Origin: Apostichopus japonicus | Taxonomy: Eukaryota; Echinodermata; Holothuroidea; Aspidochirotida; Stichopodidae | Assembly (NCBI RefSeq): GCF_037975245.1 | Contig: NC_092582.1 | Span: 16,890,577-16,954,576, forward strand | Direction of reading: 5' to 3' | Length of the DNA: 64,000 nt | Shown here: positions 1 to 12,540 of the stretch, piece by piece | Position numbering within the stretch: position 1 is the first letter of the stretch | How the letters are laid out: every line of letters begins with the position of its first letter | Made by a program: the position numbers and the translations under genes | The notes under the pieces: model-generated | The model's database searches: none | Seen by the model: only the letters and a program-made list of their open reading frames with translations | Told to the model about the DNA's origin: nothing

Positions 1-1355
1 TAGCAAAATTTCCACTCAAATAGAGGCATCTTTTACATAGCGTAGCGTCAATAGGTCCGTACGGTACAATATACTTACATAGTACTTACTCGTTTTAATA
101 TCCAAAAGTATACAAACACAGAAAAAGTATCCTGTCAATAAACAAATTTAGCAGTGAATATCCTAATCCACGTTTCTTGTTCAATCCTGGGCGAAAATCT
201 ACCGTGAGTCTGTGTAATTCCATAGAGTTAGGTCTAGTTGAAACAAGCCTTGCCCAGTACTAACATCCCACAATCACAAGACAGTCACTAACGAAATAAA
301 ACGTCCGATCGCTACATACTACCGTTTTTATTCAACTCCTTGGACCATGCAGATGTCGGAATAAACAGAACGGACAATATTACACATGTATCAGGAACTC
401 ACGATACTGGAATACAACAAATGAAATAGATAAATCCTAACATGGCTATTTACACATGCTGTGAGCCAACGCCGGCGAGAGTTGTAACTAACTACCGTAC
501 ATGTACTAACAATGCTATACCCTTGGCACGGTATATACGGTCATCTCTTACAGTAAATATATTACTGTCAATTGCGTGATATAATGTTACATGTAAGGAC
601 GTCCAGGGCGTGTTTACGGTCAATTTCACATTAGCTATGTCCGACCATGGTCCGACACAGCTATCGACAGTACATAATTTTCACAGAATGAGACATTTGC
701 AGCATACACAGAAGCAGGGTCATGCATGTGGACTCATGGGCATGAGATACTCCGGGTGCTGAAAAATCTTTCCGCGTGGATCTCAAAAAATTGATCCAAA
801 GTCTGCGGCGTTTTACGTCGGTTCTTTTACTCGGAAATCTAAAAAAGCTGATGCTTTTGTTGGATGAGGTTTAACTGCAACCTCCAACAACACAGAATTG
901 TGACATTTTGAGGAAAAAGGAGTAATATCGTTGATGTTTTTGGCAGCTCAAGTATACGACTTTACACACTAAAAGTATAGTTGTGAGTGAGGTATACAAA
1001 CGTTGACGTCACATGGTCACCTGATGTCTTAGGAATGTTTCAGGAATGTCTGAAATAGAAGCTGACTTTTCGTCCCATTTTTCACTTATTTAACGTCCGA
1101 AATTGGTAAAGTTAATTACAGCAATGTGATTGGAGTCAGTTAAGGATTACATACATGAAAAATGGTGGGATTTTATGTTCATCGAAATGTCTCCATAGTT
1201 GGTCTTTAAGTATATAGTTGTCTGATTTTGAATACCATAAAGCTGAGTTTCGTCCAAGAGTAAGCAATACAAAACTGTATTAAACAGTATAATCATGGCT
1301 CATTTTTTCGGCAGGGACTTCCTCCTTAGATATTAAAAAAGACATGTCAGCTAAC
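1..1355. other. No gene resolved; likely 3' part of paralogue 1
   Basis: No clear coding exon. Two minus-strand acceptors in phase 0 could begin a short terminal exon of the secreted-protein gene (exon starts at 1274 and at 874, stop codons after 22 and 11 codons). I cannot choose between them from sequence alone. Confidence 0.3.
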
Positions 1356-3872
1356 CTGTGTACTTTTATTGCATAATTCACGGATTACGGGGTCTGATGA
1401 ATGCTTGTCGCAATTAAGTCGTGAACACATGCCTGTAAAGGACCTCATCTGTATGTACAACGAATAAAACATTGTTAAAATATATTTGTTGTGTATGATA
1501 ATCTCATTCAATTTCTTTTCGAAAACCATTTTTGTTTCCAAGATAAACAGATCTGAAGTTTTGATAAATCTGGGAAACTCATTAAATATATGCAAAAAAT
1601 ATATGCAAACTATGACGTATAGAGTGTTATTTTAGGACTTAATAAGTTATCTCCTATTTACAAGCCCACATATATCTTTTGAATAATATGATGTTGTTCC
1701 TCTCTTCAAAGAAGATAATAAAGTATTTCAAAAAAATAAAATAAAAAAATAAAGGAATACCGTAATAGAAAATTAGGCAATCACTCCCAATGTGCATACA
1801 TTGACTAATGTTTACACATATATACACTAGAATTGAGAAAAGACTTGTAAAATGGTAAATCTTTGATGGGAGTTACAACTATTTTCATGATTTCTAATGC
1901 CCATTAGAGTGATTAGGACAATGTTGTTCAAAGTGTCCGGAGACAGTTAAAGAATTGCTTATAGAGCATGGAAATTCGAGATAGATAGAAAGATTGAGGA
2001 GAGAGGGGAGAGTGGTGTGTGAGGGGGAGAGAGAGAGAGGAGCATGTTATAATTCCACCTACTTTGGACAGTTTTCCACTATGTGTGAGAAGTAACATTA
2101 GAATGTCAGGACGAATTGCTACACACGTTCGGCACTGTAATAGGTGTAATCATGATGGTTCTTTGGGAACTTAGATTTATTCCCAATGTCTATTGTTACT
2201 TTGGTAGTGAGGACATGAACTTGAAACGATAGCTGATATGGAATGCGAGAAACAAACCATCTCACACCTTTAAGGATACAATTAGTTGATATCAAATAGT
2301 GACCATTATATTATGACATCACTATTTCTGTAAATTATACATGTTCTCATATAACGCTCGGTGTATAATTCATACAATAGATAGTTTTTTTTTAGCTTTC
2401 GACCTCTTTGATTTGCTCATTCAAATCAAACCATTGGCTAATAAGCACATATGATTGCTAATTCAATCCTAATTCTTTTCTTTCATTTTTTGACATATAA
2501 ACATCCAATACAGAGACCCAATGCACGTGGCAAGTGCTTTCCTCCAGTGAGACTTACCTGGCGATGTATGGATCTGACAAGTTGAAATTGTATTTTGACA
2601 AAAACATGACAATCACCCCTGTTAGAATCACTGCTTGGTGGCGTTGAAACAGTTATATCAACAATGTAGACAGGAATAACAGCTAGAAATACAAAAGTAC
2701 CAATAAGATGATATGAACAGAAAGATATTTCAAATGAATTATAAATCTGTATGCAATAGCAGTCAGTGTTGAGGCAACTCTGTTTCAGATTACCTACAGA
2801 TCACGAGTCTAATGAACCTGAAGGCAGGGGTGGAGTTGATTACAAAGGAATTAGGTACAAAAAGGAAGCCATGAGCTGCCCGTAGGCCGTTTCGTACAAG
2901 AATGATTGGCATCTAAAAACTTTGGTGTGAATTCAAAGACAATTCCGGACCTCGTAATGAATGTGCATTGTGACAATCCAGGCAGTGCTTAGATATAGAC
3001 CAACGAATAAGGAGGACTTTACGATCGTTCAGGAGCCTGTCCATTTGTTCAATGAGTTTCCGTTGTACTTTGCTTTTGGGCTTAATTGATTACGCTATTG
3101 GTTAGTATTCCATTGCGGTGTATTAATTTTGTTACCTTTTGGTTATCATTGCTAAACTTTAGAAAGTGGGTGAGAGCTGGCAAGTATCTTTATTGTACAA
3201 AGCTCTCTTAGTTGCTGCAGAAAAGTTGCAAAGAGTAGAATCACGATTTCTTTCTGAGAATGATTTTTCGACTGACAAAAGAGCGAGTGAAAATAATGAG
3301 TGAAATTCAAAACTAGTCAACATAGTCACCTAAAATATTTTGGTCGGTTTCAGCATGGAGGTAAAAACTGTTTTTACCTCCATGGTTTCAGCAAGTAGTA
3401 GTTAGTAAATGAACATTATGAATTACATCAAGAAATCAGATATTTGTGTTAGAAACGCAAGAAACGGTGTTTTACCGAAGAGGCAAAACTGAAGATAAGA
3501 ATAGGTGGTTCAGAGTTGTGTTTCATGTTTATGTTATTGTCCTGAGTCAAAAATTGCTACGAAAATAAAAGTTCCGATATATTTTGTTTGTTGAAATTAA
3601 GCGAAATATCTTCTCTTTATTTTTTTTATTTTTTTGTTAGATGGTCATTGTGAAATGTTGATCTAAGAACTACTTATATGAACGCAGTATGTGTATTTGC
3701 ATATTCCTAACATGATATCAACGTATCAAAATAATTTCCGGAAACATAAAGACCAATTAAATAAGGTCCCCGTGTAGACGCTTAATTATTATTTTTTGAG
3801 ATTATAAGGATCATTAGCATAAAAGTTATACTTACCCAATACAACGAAGAAGGAAACCAAAGAACGTAACAT
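1356..3872 (-). CDS. Small secreted protein, paralogue 1 (three exons seen, 3' end not found)
   Basis: I see three exons on the minus strand. Exon 1 (3872-3836, 37 nt) starts at an ATG preceded by GACAAG and encodes MLRSLVSFFVVL, a hydrophobic signal peptide, then a GTAAGT donor in phase 1. Exon 2 (2682-2558) follows the acceptor TTTTGTATTTCTAG, stays open for 42 codons including the split codon, and ends CAG/GTAAGT in phase 0. Exon 3 (1448-1356) follows GTACATACAG, gives 31 codons with three cysteines, and ends CAG/GTTAGC in phase 0. Together they make 85 codons with a short secreted product and four cysteines after the signal peptide. The last exon is not settled. A second copy with the same first-exon length, phases and second-exon ending lies at 50186-53245. 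An in-frame upstream ATG at 3914 could add 14 residues. I do not recognise the family. Confidence 0.6.
1981..2040. repeat. GA-rich low-complexity tract
   Basis: Purine-rich stretch of GAGA and GGGGAGA units inside the second intron of the minus-strand secreted-protein gene. Simple-sequence DNA, no gene. Confidence 0.6.
3354..3384. repeat. Short near-perfect palindrome
   Basis: CATGGAGGTAAAAAC is followed at once by its inverse copy, and the same flanking word GTTTCAGC stands on both sides. This looks like a template-switch palindrome. Confidence 0.6.
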
Positions 3873-5668
3873 CTTGTCAATAATGTTGTCCAAGATCTTC
3901 TTTGCTTGTGGCATCCGTTTCGTAATATATCAACAGAACAGACGAATACGTGGTACCACGACTGGTGTCAAAGTTCGGGGTACTTTATTTTTTTTTTAAA
4001 TTTAATTCAATTCTCAAGATTTATACTGCAGTTTAACATTTTTCTCCCCGCATGATTCGCGTCACCCGGAAGGCAGGAATATCTAAAACGCCACGTTCCT
4101 TGGTTAATTCCATCGATAAAGTTGTCAGTTGAAAGTTGTCATACCAAGAAAGTCATTTGATGTATTCCGTGATCTGTGCACTCAAGTAATACTTAACCCA
4201 GTCCATTTCTGAAGCCAAAGTGAAGAAAATAGAGCGGATTCTTACTAACTACTACTTAAAACTCTACTTAAAGCCCGCCGCGCACTGTCCGATCGATCAC
4301 GGCCACGCTCAACTCACCGTCGTTACGTAGATCGGGCAATTAGCGGAGTTTCAAACTACGAACGATCACGCTTTTGGCTAGGTTAAAGCAGGAAGTTGTT
4401 ATGGAAATAAACAACTCCCTGGTTAAAGCGCAGTCACCTTCAGTCGATCAAACTGAACACGCAGCGCTTTCACGGCGGGGATTCACGGTTGAAAATGTAC
4501 ATTTAACAAAAAAAGTAAAACAAATCACGGGTTTATTTAATTACCTAAACTTAAATTACCCAAACGAGCTCCGGTCGTTAATAGCAAACAGTCGTTGTGT
4601 AAGTTATATTGTCACCGTTTTCTTCGACATCCCCAAAATAAAGATTTACAACCTATGGATCATTCAACCCCCACTACGTACTCACGACGTGTATCTCATT
4701 GAGTTATTTTTATAACAATAAGAGAAAAAGCTTTTGAGTTGTTTAATTTTTGACTAATTAACCCAATATTACGTGGTGATGATCAAAGTAAGATTACGAT
4801 CGATCTAAGATATTAGTGGAACATTCAATAGTTAGTTATTCGAAGTTCCCATTCGGGACTAAATATTTACTATTTATCTATATAGGTATAGATGGTGAAG
4901 CAGATGGGGATACTGAATGAGGCACAGAGGTTTTGTTCTTTCCTTATAACAATTATTTACAAAGAAAGTGACTCCAATTAAGAATTCACGAAACATCATT
5001 AGATGTATCTTCAAATTTGTTTTCTTCTCAAGTAATTGGTTATTAGTCTATTAATTGTTAACTTAACTCATTACCACCATTTTCGGAAGATTTCCTAGTA
5101 AGTCATGCAGAAGCTACTCACAATCTCGGAATGGCACATGTCATAAGTGTAGCTCCAAAATGTTGGCTTTCAGTATTACCGTCAACGCGTGTAGCCCCTT
5201 ACTGCACGTTACAGTACAAGCTTTTCGTCAACGAGAGAGTTGTTTTCTGTCAACAAAAGGACACAGTTTAATCCCTGAAGCACACGGAAAGGAACTTTTC
5301 AAAAGAATAAAAGGGAAAACTCGAACTTATTCATTAACAAAAACGAGCCCAATTTACTTTCGGAAATGGACACTTTTCAAGTTTATCAAACAATTTGGCA
5401 TCGTACCCCATGAGTCCCTCTCTCACTATCGTTACTATTATCGTACTAAGCCATAGTACTTTTGACGTCGCCCATAGAACTGATCCTACAAAACAAAGTA
5501 TCCGTTGTACAATAGTGTGGCTGGGACTGTTCCTTTAATACTGCACCTGTTGATAATGCACCAGCCTCTGCCGTTATGCGGACGCACTCTGTACGGAATT
5601 CATAATATGCTAGGTGCATAGGTGCACATGTGCAGGGGCCCAATGAATAACGTAACTTCATATGCATG

Positions 5669-5705
5669 GATCGCCCGCCAGCAATTGGATCCTGAGCGGG
5701 CGATC
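5669..5705. repeat. Hairpin with 10-bp GC-rich stem
   Basis: GATCGCCCGC is repeated inverted as GCGGGCGATC after a 17-nt loop. Perfect stem. Function unknown. Confidence 0.6.
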
Positions 5706-6504
5706 AAGTGTGAACGTGAACGAGTTTGTGGGTATAAAAATATTTGTAGTTTGTGTAGTATCCGGCGGTTCCAGAGGGAGGGGGAGGTGGATCTAATTTA
5801 AATACGACCTACATGTCTGGGCTTCGATATATATGGTCGCGGAAAGGGGAATTTCTAATAACTAACTATATCGAATATTCTTCAAAATCTTAGATCGATC
5901 GAAATCTTAGCTCATCTAGGTAATTTATTTAGGAAATGTATTACTGACCCGTGACTGCTTTTCATTTAAGAGAGAGAGTCGTTCACCTCAGGAAATAGTG
6001 CTCAAGAAATTAGACAAACAACTTTCAATCAATATGTTATTCTATCTATACTACGTGGGTGTCTTTTCATATTTTCATAAAGCAAGTAGGATCTCATTTG
6101 ATCCTTAAGTTTACCATTTCTTCGTCTTGAATGAAGCTGTTGTGGTTTAAGTAGTGAGGTCTGCATACACAAATAAGTTAATAAATTAAATCATTATTCG
6201 GGCCCTCGGGTGAAATTACGAAAGAATTCTGTTTAACTATTTTATTTGTCTTTAGTCTTTAGTGTTGTTTTCACAAGATTGAAAGTGCAAGAAAACAAGA
6301 AAATGAAGAAAGACCTATACAGAAGACGAATTATGTAAATATGCAGGTATTTCTCGAGACTTAACTTCAGTTAGATGAGCGATAAATCGCGGAATTGGAA
6401 TGTTATTCACTTTTAAAGCAACACTTTGTGTTCGATAGTAAAGTTGCATCTTTTCTGACACCGAAATGTTATAATAATAATAATCATAATACAAATTAGT
6501 TTTC

Positions 6505-6600
6505 CCCTAATTGTACCATGGTTTTACCTTAATTGTACCACAGTTTTACCCTAAATTTACCAGAGTTGTATCCCAATTGTACAATAGTTTTACTACTTGT
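6505..6600. repeat. About 20-bp imperfect tandem repeat
   Basis: Four to five diverged units of the form TTTTACCYTAATTGTACCA; degenerate units recur at 6888-6930. Explains a small open frame here, so no gene is called. Confidence 0.5.
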
Positions 6601-8599
6601 CTTAATTATCATCATTACACCACAAATTACCTTACATTTCACCCATTAGTGGATTGTATCATAATTGGCCTAGTTGAAACATACAACAAAGCAACTCATA
6701 CTGTATGACATGATGTCGTATGTATGTTATGGCATACTATTTTATATGCACCAGATTTGGTCAATATGCTGCAGTCAAAACAAGCATGACAACAATATAA
6801 AGGTTGAACAGGTTTACAGCATATTGTATGTACAGTTTTTGTTAAAATAAGTATGTACCATACTTTTATTCTATAAGGCTACTGTGGCAAATTTACCATG
6901 TTTTACCCCAATTTAACCATAGTTTACCGCTGTAAGACTAGGGTACTTTTTTTTGCTGGGAGCATATATAAATTGTTTCTTATATCAAATATAGGATGAT
7001 ATATTATTGTATTCATGTGCTTTTTAACTGTTCGACCACATTTTCCTGCCTGGACGCTACTGCTTTACCTCAAGTCTCTATAGTCTAAAAAGTTTCATGT
7101 AATATGAACGAGGAATAAAGAGACCAAAAAAATGTGTTGTCATTCTTATAAAAGAAGTTATCTAATCAAAAGTCCCACAAACCTGATCACATCTTGGTGT
7201 CAGAGTGGCAACCACTGTCTTTTCAGTAGGTGAACTAGAGCTTTGTGTGGCCATTTTTAAGCCAAAATGCCCTCTCAGGTGTCATATTAAATTGCCTGTT
7301 GTATAATCTGCATGTTTCCATAAAACTAGTTATGCTTGAAAATATACCCAGTACAAAGTCCCCTGTGTAGATACCATCAAGGCTCCATAGGCTGATAACT
7401 ATAGCAACCCCATATACAATTTCAGGAGGGTGAATTTAAAGGGGCACTGGCAGGGATTGTACTCTTTGAAGTGGCAGGGCTTGTACTTGGTAGAGCACCA
7501 GGATGGGTCCATCTTTATGAGAGTCTCTAAATAAAAGTACTGCTGGTGATAAATGCAAACCAGTGTTGAGTGTCTGATTGTACAGCTACAGTAGTACTGG
7601 GTACTAGAAGTAGCGATTGTTACGATATGGCATTGCTTGCATTTGTTGACAGTGAGTATTTCATGATCTGCAGGCGTCCTTATGCCCCCTACCCACACAG
7701 AAAAGTCATTCACTGCCATGAGTAGTTCCTCCTGTCATTCGATGTAACCAACTCAGTTCCATTAGTTTTATCACGCTTAGTTATATAGCATTTCGAGCAA
7801 TATGTACCAACGTGGAACGGGACAGTCACCACTTTAATTCGTGTGCGTATATATTTGTTGTGAACTTGACTTCGTTACATGATGATTTGAAGAGAAATAG
7901 ATACTTATTCGTTGTAAAGGAGTTTTTTTAGCGAATATACTATAGTTTTCAAAATTGGAAATGATGATATCATGCCCCCCCTCCAAAAAAAAAACATTCT
8001 TCTAAACAGTTCGAAAGTGGTTAATTTACGTTCGAAAAATACGGCCGAAATTCCCTTTCCATTCCTTTTTTGTGTCTTTTGTCAATCACGATTGGATTAA
8101 ACACCCTTTCTTCGTCAAATTCAACTATTACCAGACCCATACATTGATTAATGACTGAGAAATTGTCCTTCGAAAATGGTAAGTTTTACCTAATTAAATC
8201 TTAATGAGTAGTGACGTCAAGAAATCCCGTGCGTATTCTACAAGAAAAGAAAGCACTTTTCGCACAGCTGGGGACTGACTGTAATATCAGGGTGTAGGAA
8301 CTAGAGGGGGTGGGGCGGGGCATCTGCCCCAATTTTTTTAAAAATATAAAAAAGTGCCACTTTCTAGAACGAAAAGTGCCACTGCTGCTCCTTTGGAATA
8401 TAAATTAACTATTTTCATGATTACAACTTCGTCAACCCCCCCCCCCTCCCTTAATCTCCCAGGCCATAAATGATGACCCGCCCGCTTATCAGGATGAAAT
8501 AACTGGTTTCCAATTAACCTTATTCGTACATACCTGTTATATGATATTTCGGCGTGTGATTGCGCTGGGGGTCATCAGCCAAGGCTTCAGTGGGTATTC

Positions 8600-9235
8600 T
8601 GTCGTCTATTCCCTTCCTTAGCAAACTACTCTAGTTCCACCTTGTTGAAAACATTTCCGCATTTTCGACCTGCATTTAATGAAAAAAAACTCAACCCACC
8701 TCCCCACACCTTTGCTGGCGCATATTGGCTGAAATGCGCCGGCCAAAAATACTTCTTTTCCCTTCCTTATCAAACTCCTCTAGTTCCGCCTTGTTTAAAA
8801 CATTTCCGCGTTTTCGACCTGCATTTAGTAAATAAAAAAAGAGGCCTACAACCCCTTACCTTCCTAGGGTATATTGACTGAAATGCGCCGAAAACTCTTA
8901 TCCCTCCCTGGACAAAGTCCTCTAGTTTCGCCATTGTAAAAAACAGTTCCGCGTTTTCGACCGGCATTTAGTGATAAAAAAGCCTTAGCCTTTCCCCACC
9001 CCTCCTGGCGCATATTGGCTGAATTGCGCTCAAAAACTTCCTCACTCTCCCTTGACAAAATAATGTACTCATCCGTTGTAAACTTTCAGATTTCGGCGTT
9101 TTCGACCAACATTTACGGTGAAATAGCTTTGAACCCGCAACACTTCCTGGCGCATATAGGCTGAAATCCGCCCAAAAAACTTCGTCACCATCCCTTGACA
9201 AATTCCTCTCGTTTTCCGCGGTTTCCACGTTTTCG
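8600..9235. repeat. Tandem array, five units of about 142 bp
   Basis: Each unit has the core TTCCGCGTTTTCGACC (at 8655, 8804, 8947, 9092 and 9223) and, further on, CCTGGCGCATATTGGCTGAA. Spacing is 149, 143, 145 and 131 bp, and units are visibly diverged. Many overlapping small open frames on both strands here are by-products of the repeat. Confidence 0.75.
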
Positions 9236-9281
9236 ACCTTGCTATATAGCAAGGTCGACAACGCAGAAACCGCGGAAAACG
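9210..9281. repeat. 72-bp near-perfect palindrome at the end of the array
   Basis: The last unit of the 142-bp array runs into its own inverted copy. The centre GACCTTGCTATATAGCAAGGTC lies at 9235-9256, and the arms match with about three mismatches. Could form a cruciform. Confidence 0.75.
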
Positions 9282-10850
9282 TTGATATCGAACCCGGTAT
9301 CTCGATTACCGAACTCGGTTTATCGATTTCCGCGTTTCCGCGTTATCTACATGGCCGCATTCAATGCGCTAGTGCGCGGTACCGGTCATGTTCGCCACTC
9401 AGGTATTGTAATAATACAAATATCGAGAACGTTTCGACGTCATTTCAGTGGAATAGAAAGACTGACATCGATGCGATCCCGTGACAAAATTGAACAATAT
9501 GACTGGCTACTACGGTCAGTGTAAACACAGATTTGATCAGTGCAACGGATTCTTCATAATATATTGAGTGATTTTTAGTCTAAACTCAGTCCAATACACT
9601 GAAAACAATTTAAATCGCACTTCAAACTGAAAAATTCAGTCTATCATTTTAAGAGAGTATGCCTACTTTTCTTTTACAAAGCTATGGATGTGTCGCTGTA
9701 CATAACTATTGGGAAATTAAGAAGACGATGCGCCTTCCTTATACAAGCCTGTCAGTATTTCATTAAATTAATTACACTTCTTAATTAAGTTTTAAAAAAC
9801 TCAAAAACACTACGTCAACTAACCCACAAGTAAATTAAATTCGAAAAAGTGTTTTTACAATTTTCTTTCTTTAAAAATGTGTAAACGAAATGATTTATCC
9901 TTCTTTACGTAACGCGACAACCAAACAATAACAACTCTTGTCACATCACGCGTACCATTAAAGTGGTCTTATCTCTCACTTAGTACATATCCATTTATAG
10001 AAATACAACTTGGCTTGCCTCTGAAAGTGGTAATTATGTGAAAATTGTCAGATTTAAAAGCACCAGGGGTGCACTCTGTACAACCATAACACTTGCGTGA
10101 GACGCTCTCACACAAGTCATTGCCAATTAGGCAAAGCTAATAATACGCATTCACACGGTGGTACTGACACGATGATTACCGAAGTTCTCATGCCTCCTTT
10201 AAGAAGTTATGTATTGCTGCCCTTTAAATTAACTTTAAAACTAAATGGCATCTCTTTGGTGATTTGTACTGACATCAACCCCTGCTATTTAATAGTTTTT
10301 TCATTGTCATAATTGAATCAAAGTACATATGTTATTCTTCTTCTTTTGTTAAACTGAAGTAATGACACTAACTTCCCCAATTATAAAATAATTGTATTGA
10401 CAGTCTAGAACGGTGATCTGGATCTTCCTAAATGTAGAGCGGGTCAAAGAAAGAGTGGTGAACTTTATTTGCCACATACTTAATACCTATAAACGTGGTT
10501 ACGTTACACAAAGATAGCAGTAACTCCGTTCAATGGGAAACGGAAGGGTTCTAAACTGTACAAGTATCCAGTAACAACCCCCACAGTGGCATAGAAGCGT
10601 ATCAATATATGGAGTTGCGTGCAATTGAGTAGGCGGAGAGAAACCCGACAGGATTTTGGTGTCTTACCCAATAGAAGACCCCCATACATTCAACGATCTC
10701 CCAGGTAAGGATATTGGCATATTCCCTGGCACTATTTTCCTCGAATTTCTATACTTTCTCTTTCATATTTCGACTTTATTCTCCATTATCTCTCTCTCGG
10801 TCGAAATTTGAGTTAGTATACCAATATTTCGACTATGTTATCTTTGGTCT
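9282..10850. other. No gene seen; intergenic
   Basis: AT-rich DNA with short open frames only, none with recognisable motifs or convincing splice sites. Confidence 0.5.
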
Positions 10851-10854
10851 GAAT

Positions 10855-12540
10855 GAAAGTGAACAAGAAAGACTTGGAGGAGAAAGTAATTAACCTGTCT
10901 AATGAAGTTGGTGTTGAAATTGAGAGAAATTATATTTGTTATTTGCCACCGTCTTCCTGGAAATGTCAAAGGGCCCCTTCCCGCCATGTGAGGTTTTTCA
11001 AAAACTATTATGAAGGCGAAAGATGAACTTGAAAGCTAAGAGTGAGTACAAGAGTGATTACATCAATGATGACCAAACTAGACTTAGAGGAAAGGTTGTG
11101 AAGATGATGAAGGTTGACAAGGATATTCAAAATGTTTGGACAATCGATGGGAAAATTGTCTGTATTATGGATAAACTGAGATGGGGGCGATGCAAAGGTT
11201 GTGTTGAACTCGATTGATGATATCCCTAAGCTGGGATGGGATGGTGAAACGGTGCAGGACATCCAGTTGTATATGACATTATGAGCCAGGACGTACGGCA
11301 CCGGCTAATTAGCACGAGAGTGACCCAGAGACCACAACTCAATACGAAACTAATACGATTTCTGTTGAGCATAATCATCCCTATCAACCTAGCTCTAGTT
11401 CTAGCATCTCGATATGTTGACTTAATGTATGTATGTATGTATTGTATGTATTTTAGATCCTCCTGCAAGCAGGAACTCGCGAAGAAGCCACATTGGCTTA
11501 TCAAAGCCGCAAGCTGACCGAAGTCAGTCTCTTATATTCATATTTAACGTCCATGCATGATTATGAAGTGTCAATTGTCAACAACTCTGTAACTGGACGA
11601 CATACATTAATCTTGGAGTAACTCGAACCGGGGACATTATGATTGGAAGGCACCGGCGTTAACCACTGAGCTAACACCCCACTAATGTCTATGAAATAAG
11701 CGACAAATTGAAAATAACATTATGAAGCAGTATATAAAGGACAAGGATATTATTTGCTTGTCAGAAACTAAGACAGCTGTAAAAGATGATGAAACATTCC
11801 CAGGTTATACAGTTATTTGTGCAAAAAAACAATTCCCTGGAAGAGGCCACTTCGGGGGTATTCATGGCATCGCGTTGCTTATTTCACACTCATTGGGTGG
11901 AACGTATCAAGTTATCTCAGAAATTTGCTCAAACACAACTATATGGATAAAGAAAGTTTGACCACACTGTCTTTGGTAAAGACCTACTACTTAGGGCTAC
12001 GTACTTTCCTCATGAGGGTTCTCAATGCCATGACTTGAGTATCTTCGATGATCTCACAAGCGATTGCGTTCAATTCAATGCCTCAATCTGTATTGTAGGG
12101 GACTTCAATTCAAGAACTGGACACCTGAATGACTTCATAGGCTTTGAAGATGATATTTCTGAAATAGCTGGCTTAGATACAAACGACAGTGAGTTAAATT
12201 CTAGAGATGAGCTTGAAAAACTTGGAATTTCTACGGTAAGATGCAACATGGACAAATGCGTGAATAACAATGGTCGTAGACTAATTGATTTGTGTCGATG
12301 CCTTGCACTGTCGATTGCGTTATTATACCTCCCCGGACTTACTTCCAAATATTGATGAATTCTGTGGAGATATCTTCGATAATTTAATGTCCGATAAGTA
12401 TAACCAATTTTTTGTAAAGTTCCTGAATAGGAACCCCGGTGGTCATTCACACTGATAGGAGCGTTTGAAGTAGTCAAAGTAAATATTGATGTTCGGTGAA
12501 AAGCCTCAAAGAAGGTTCTAAGGAAGGATGAGAGGAGTAT
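10855..12540 (+). mobile_element. Degraded LINE (non-LTR retrotransposon): ORF1 and endonuclease remnants
   Basis: About 10860-11215 reads as an ORF1-type remnant (acidic/basic stretch, an HRLPG-like word, then a conserved INDDQTRLRGKVVKMMK segment ending in VWTIDGKI). From 11690 an AP-endonuclease-type ORF2 start is visible: IKDKDIICLSETKT near 11735, GHFGGIHGIALLIS near 11850, and CIVGDFNSRTGHLNDF near 12089. Stops and frame changes break it, and no reverse transcriptase follows. A tRNA-derived SINE (about 11285-11690) sits between the two parts. The segment 12228-12535 is about 90 percent identical by eye to 16510-16830. Confidence 0.7.
11413..11690 (-). mobile_element. tRNA-derived SINE, minus strand
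   Basis: Read on the minus strand, the head at 11680-11615 contains an A-box-like TAGCTCAGTGGTTAA and a B-box-like GGTTCGAGTTAC, so it descends from a tRNA. The body carries GACTGACTTCGGTCAGCTTG and ends near an (ATAC)n tail at 11452-11426. It lies inside the broken LINE. The head does not form a good tRNA acceptor stem, so this is not called as a tRNA gene. Confidence 0.6.

Larger units (their letters stand above)
3930..8600. other. No gene seen; intergenic
   Basis: Only short open frames with no domain, no splice support and no conserved pattern. It holds a hairpin at 5669-5705, a 20-bp tandem stretch at 6505-6600 and C-rich tracts near 7975 and 8437. Confidence 0.5.
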
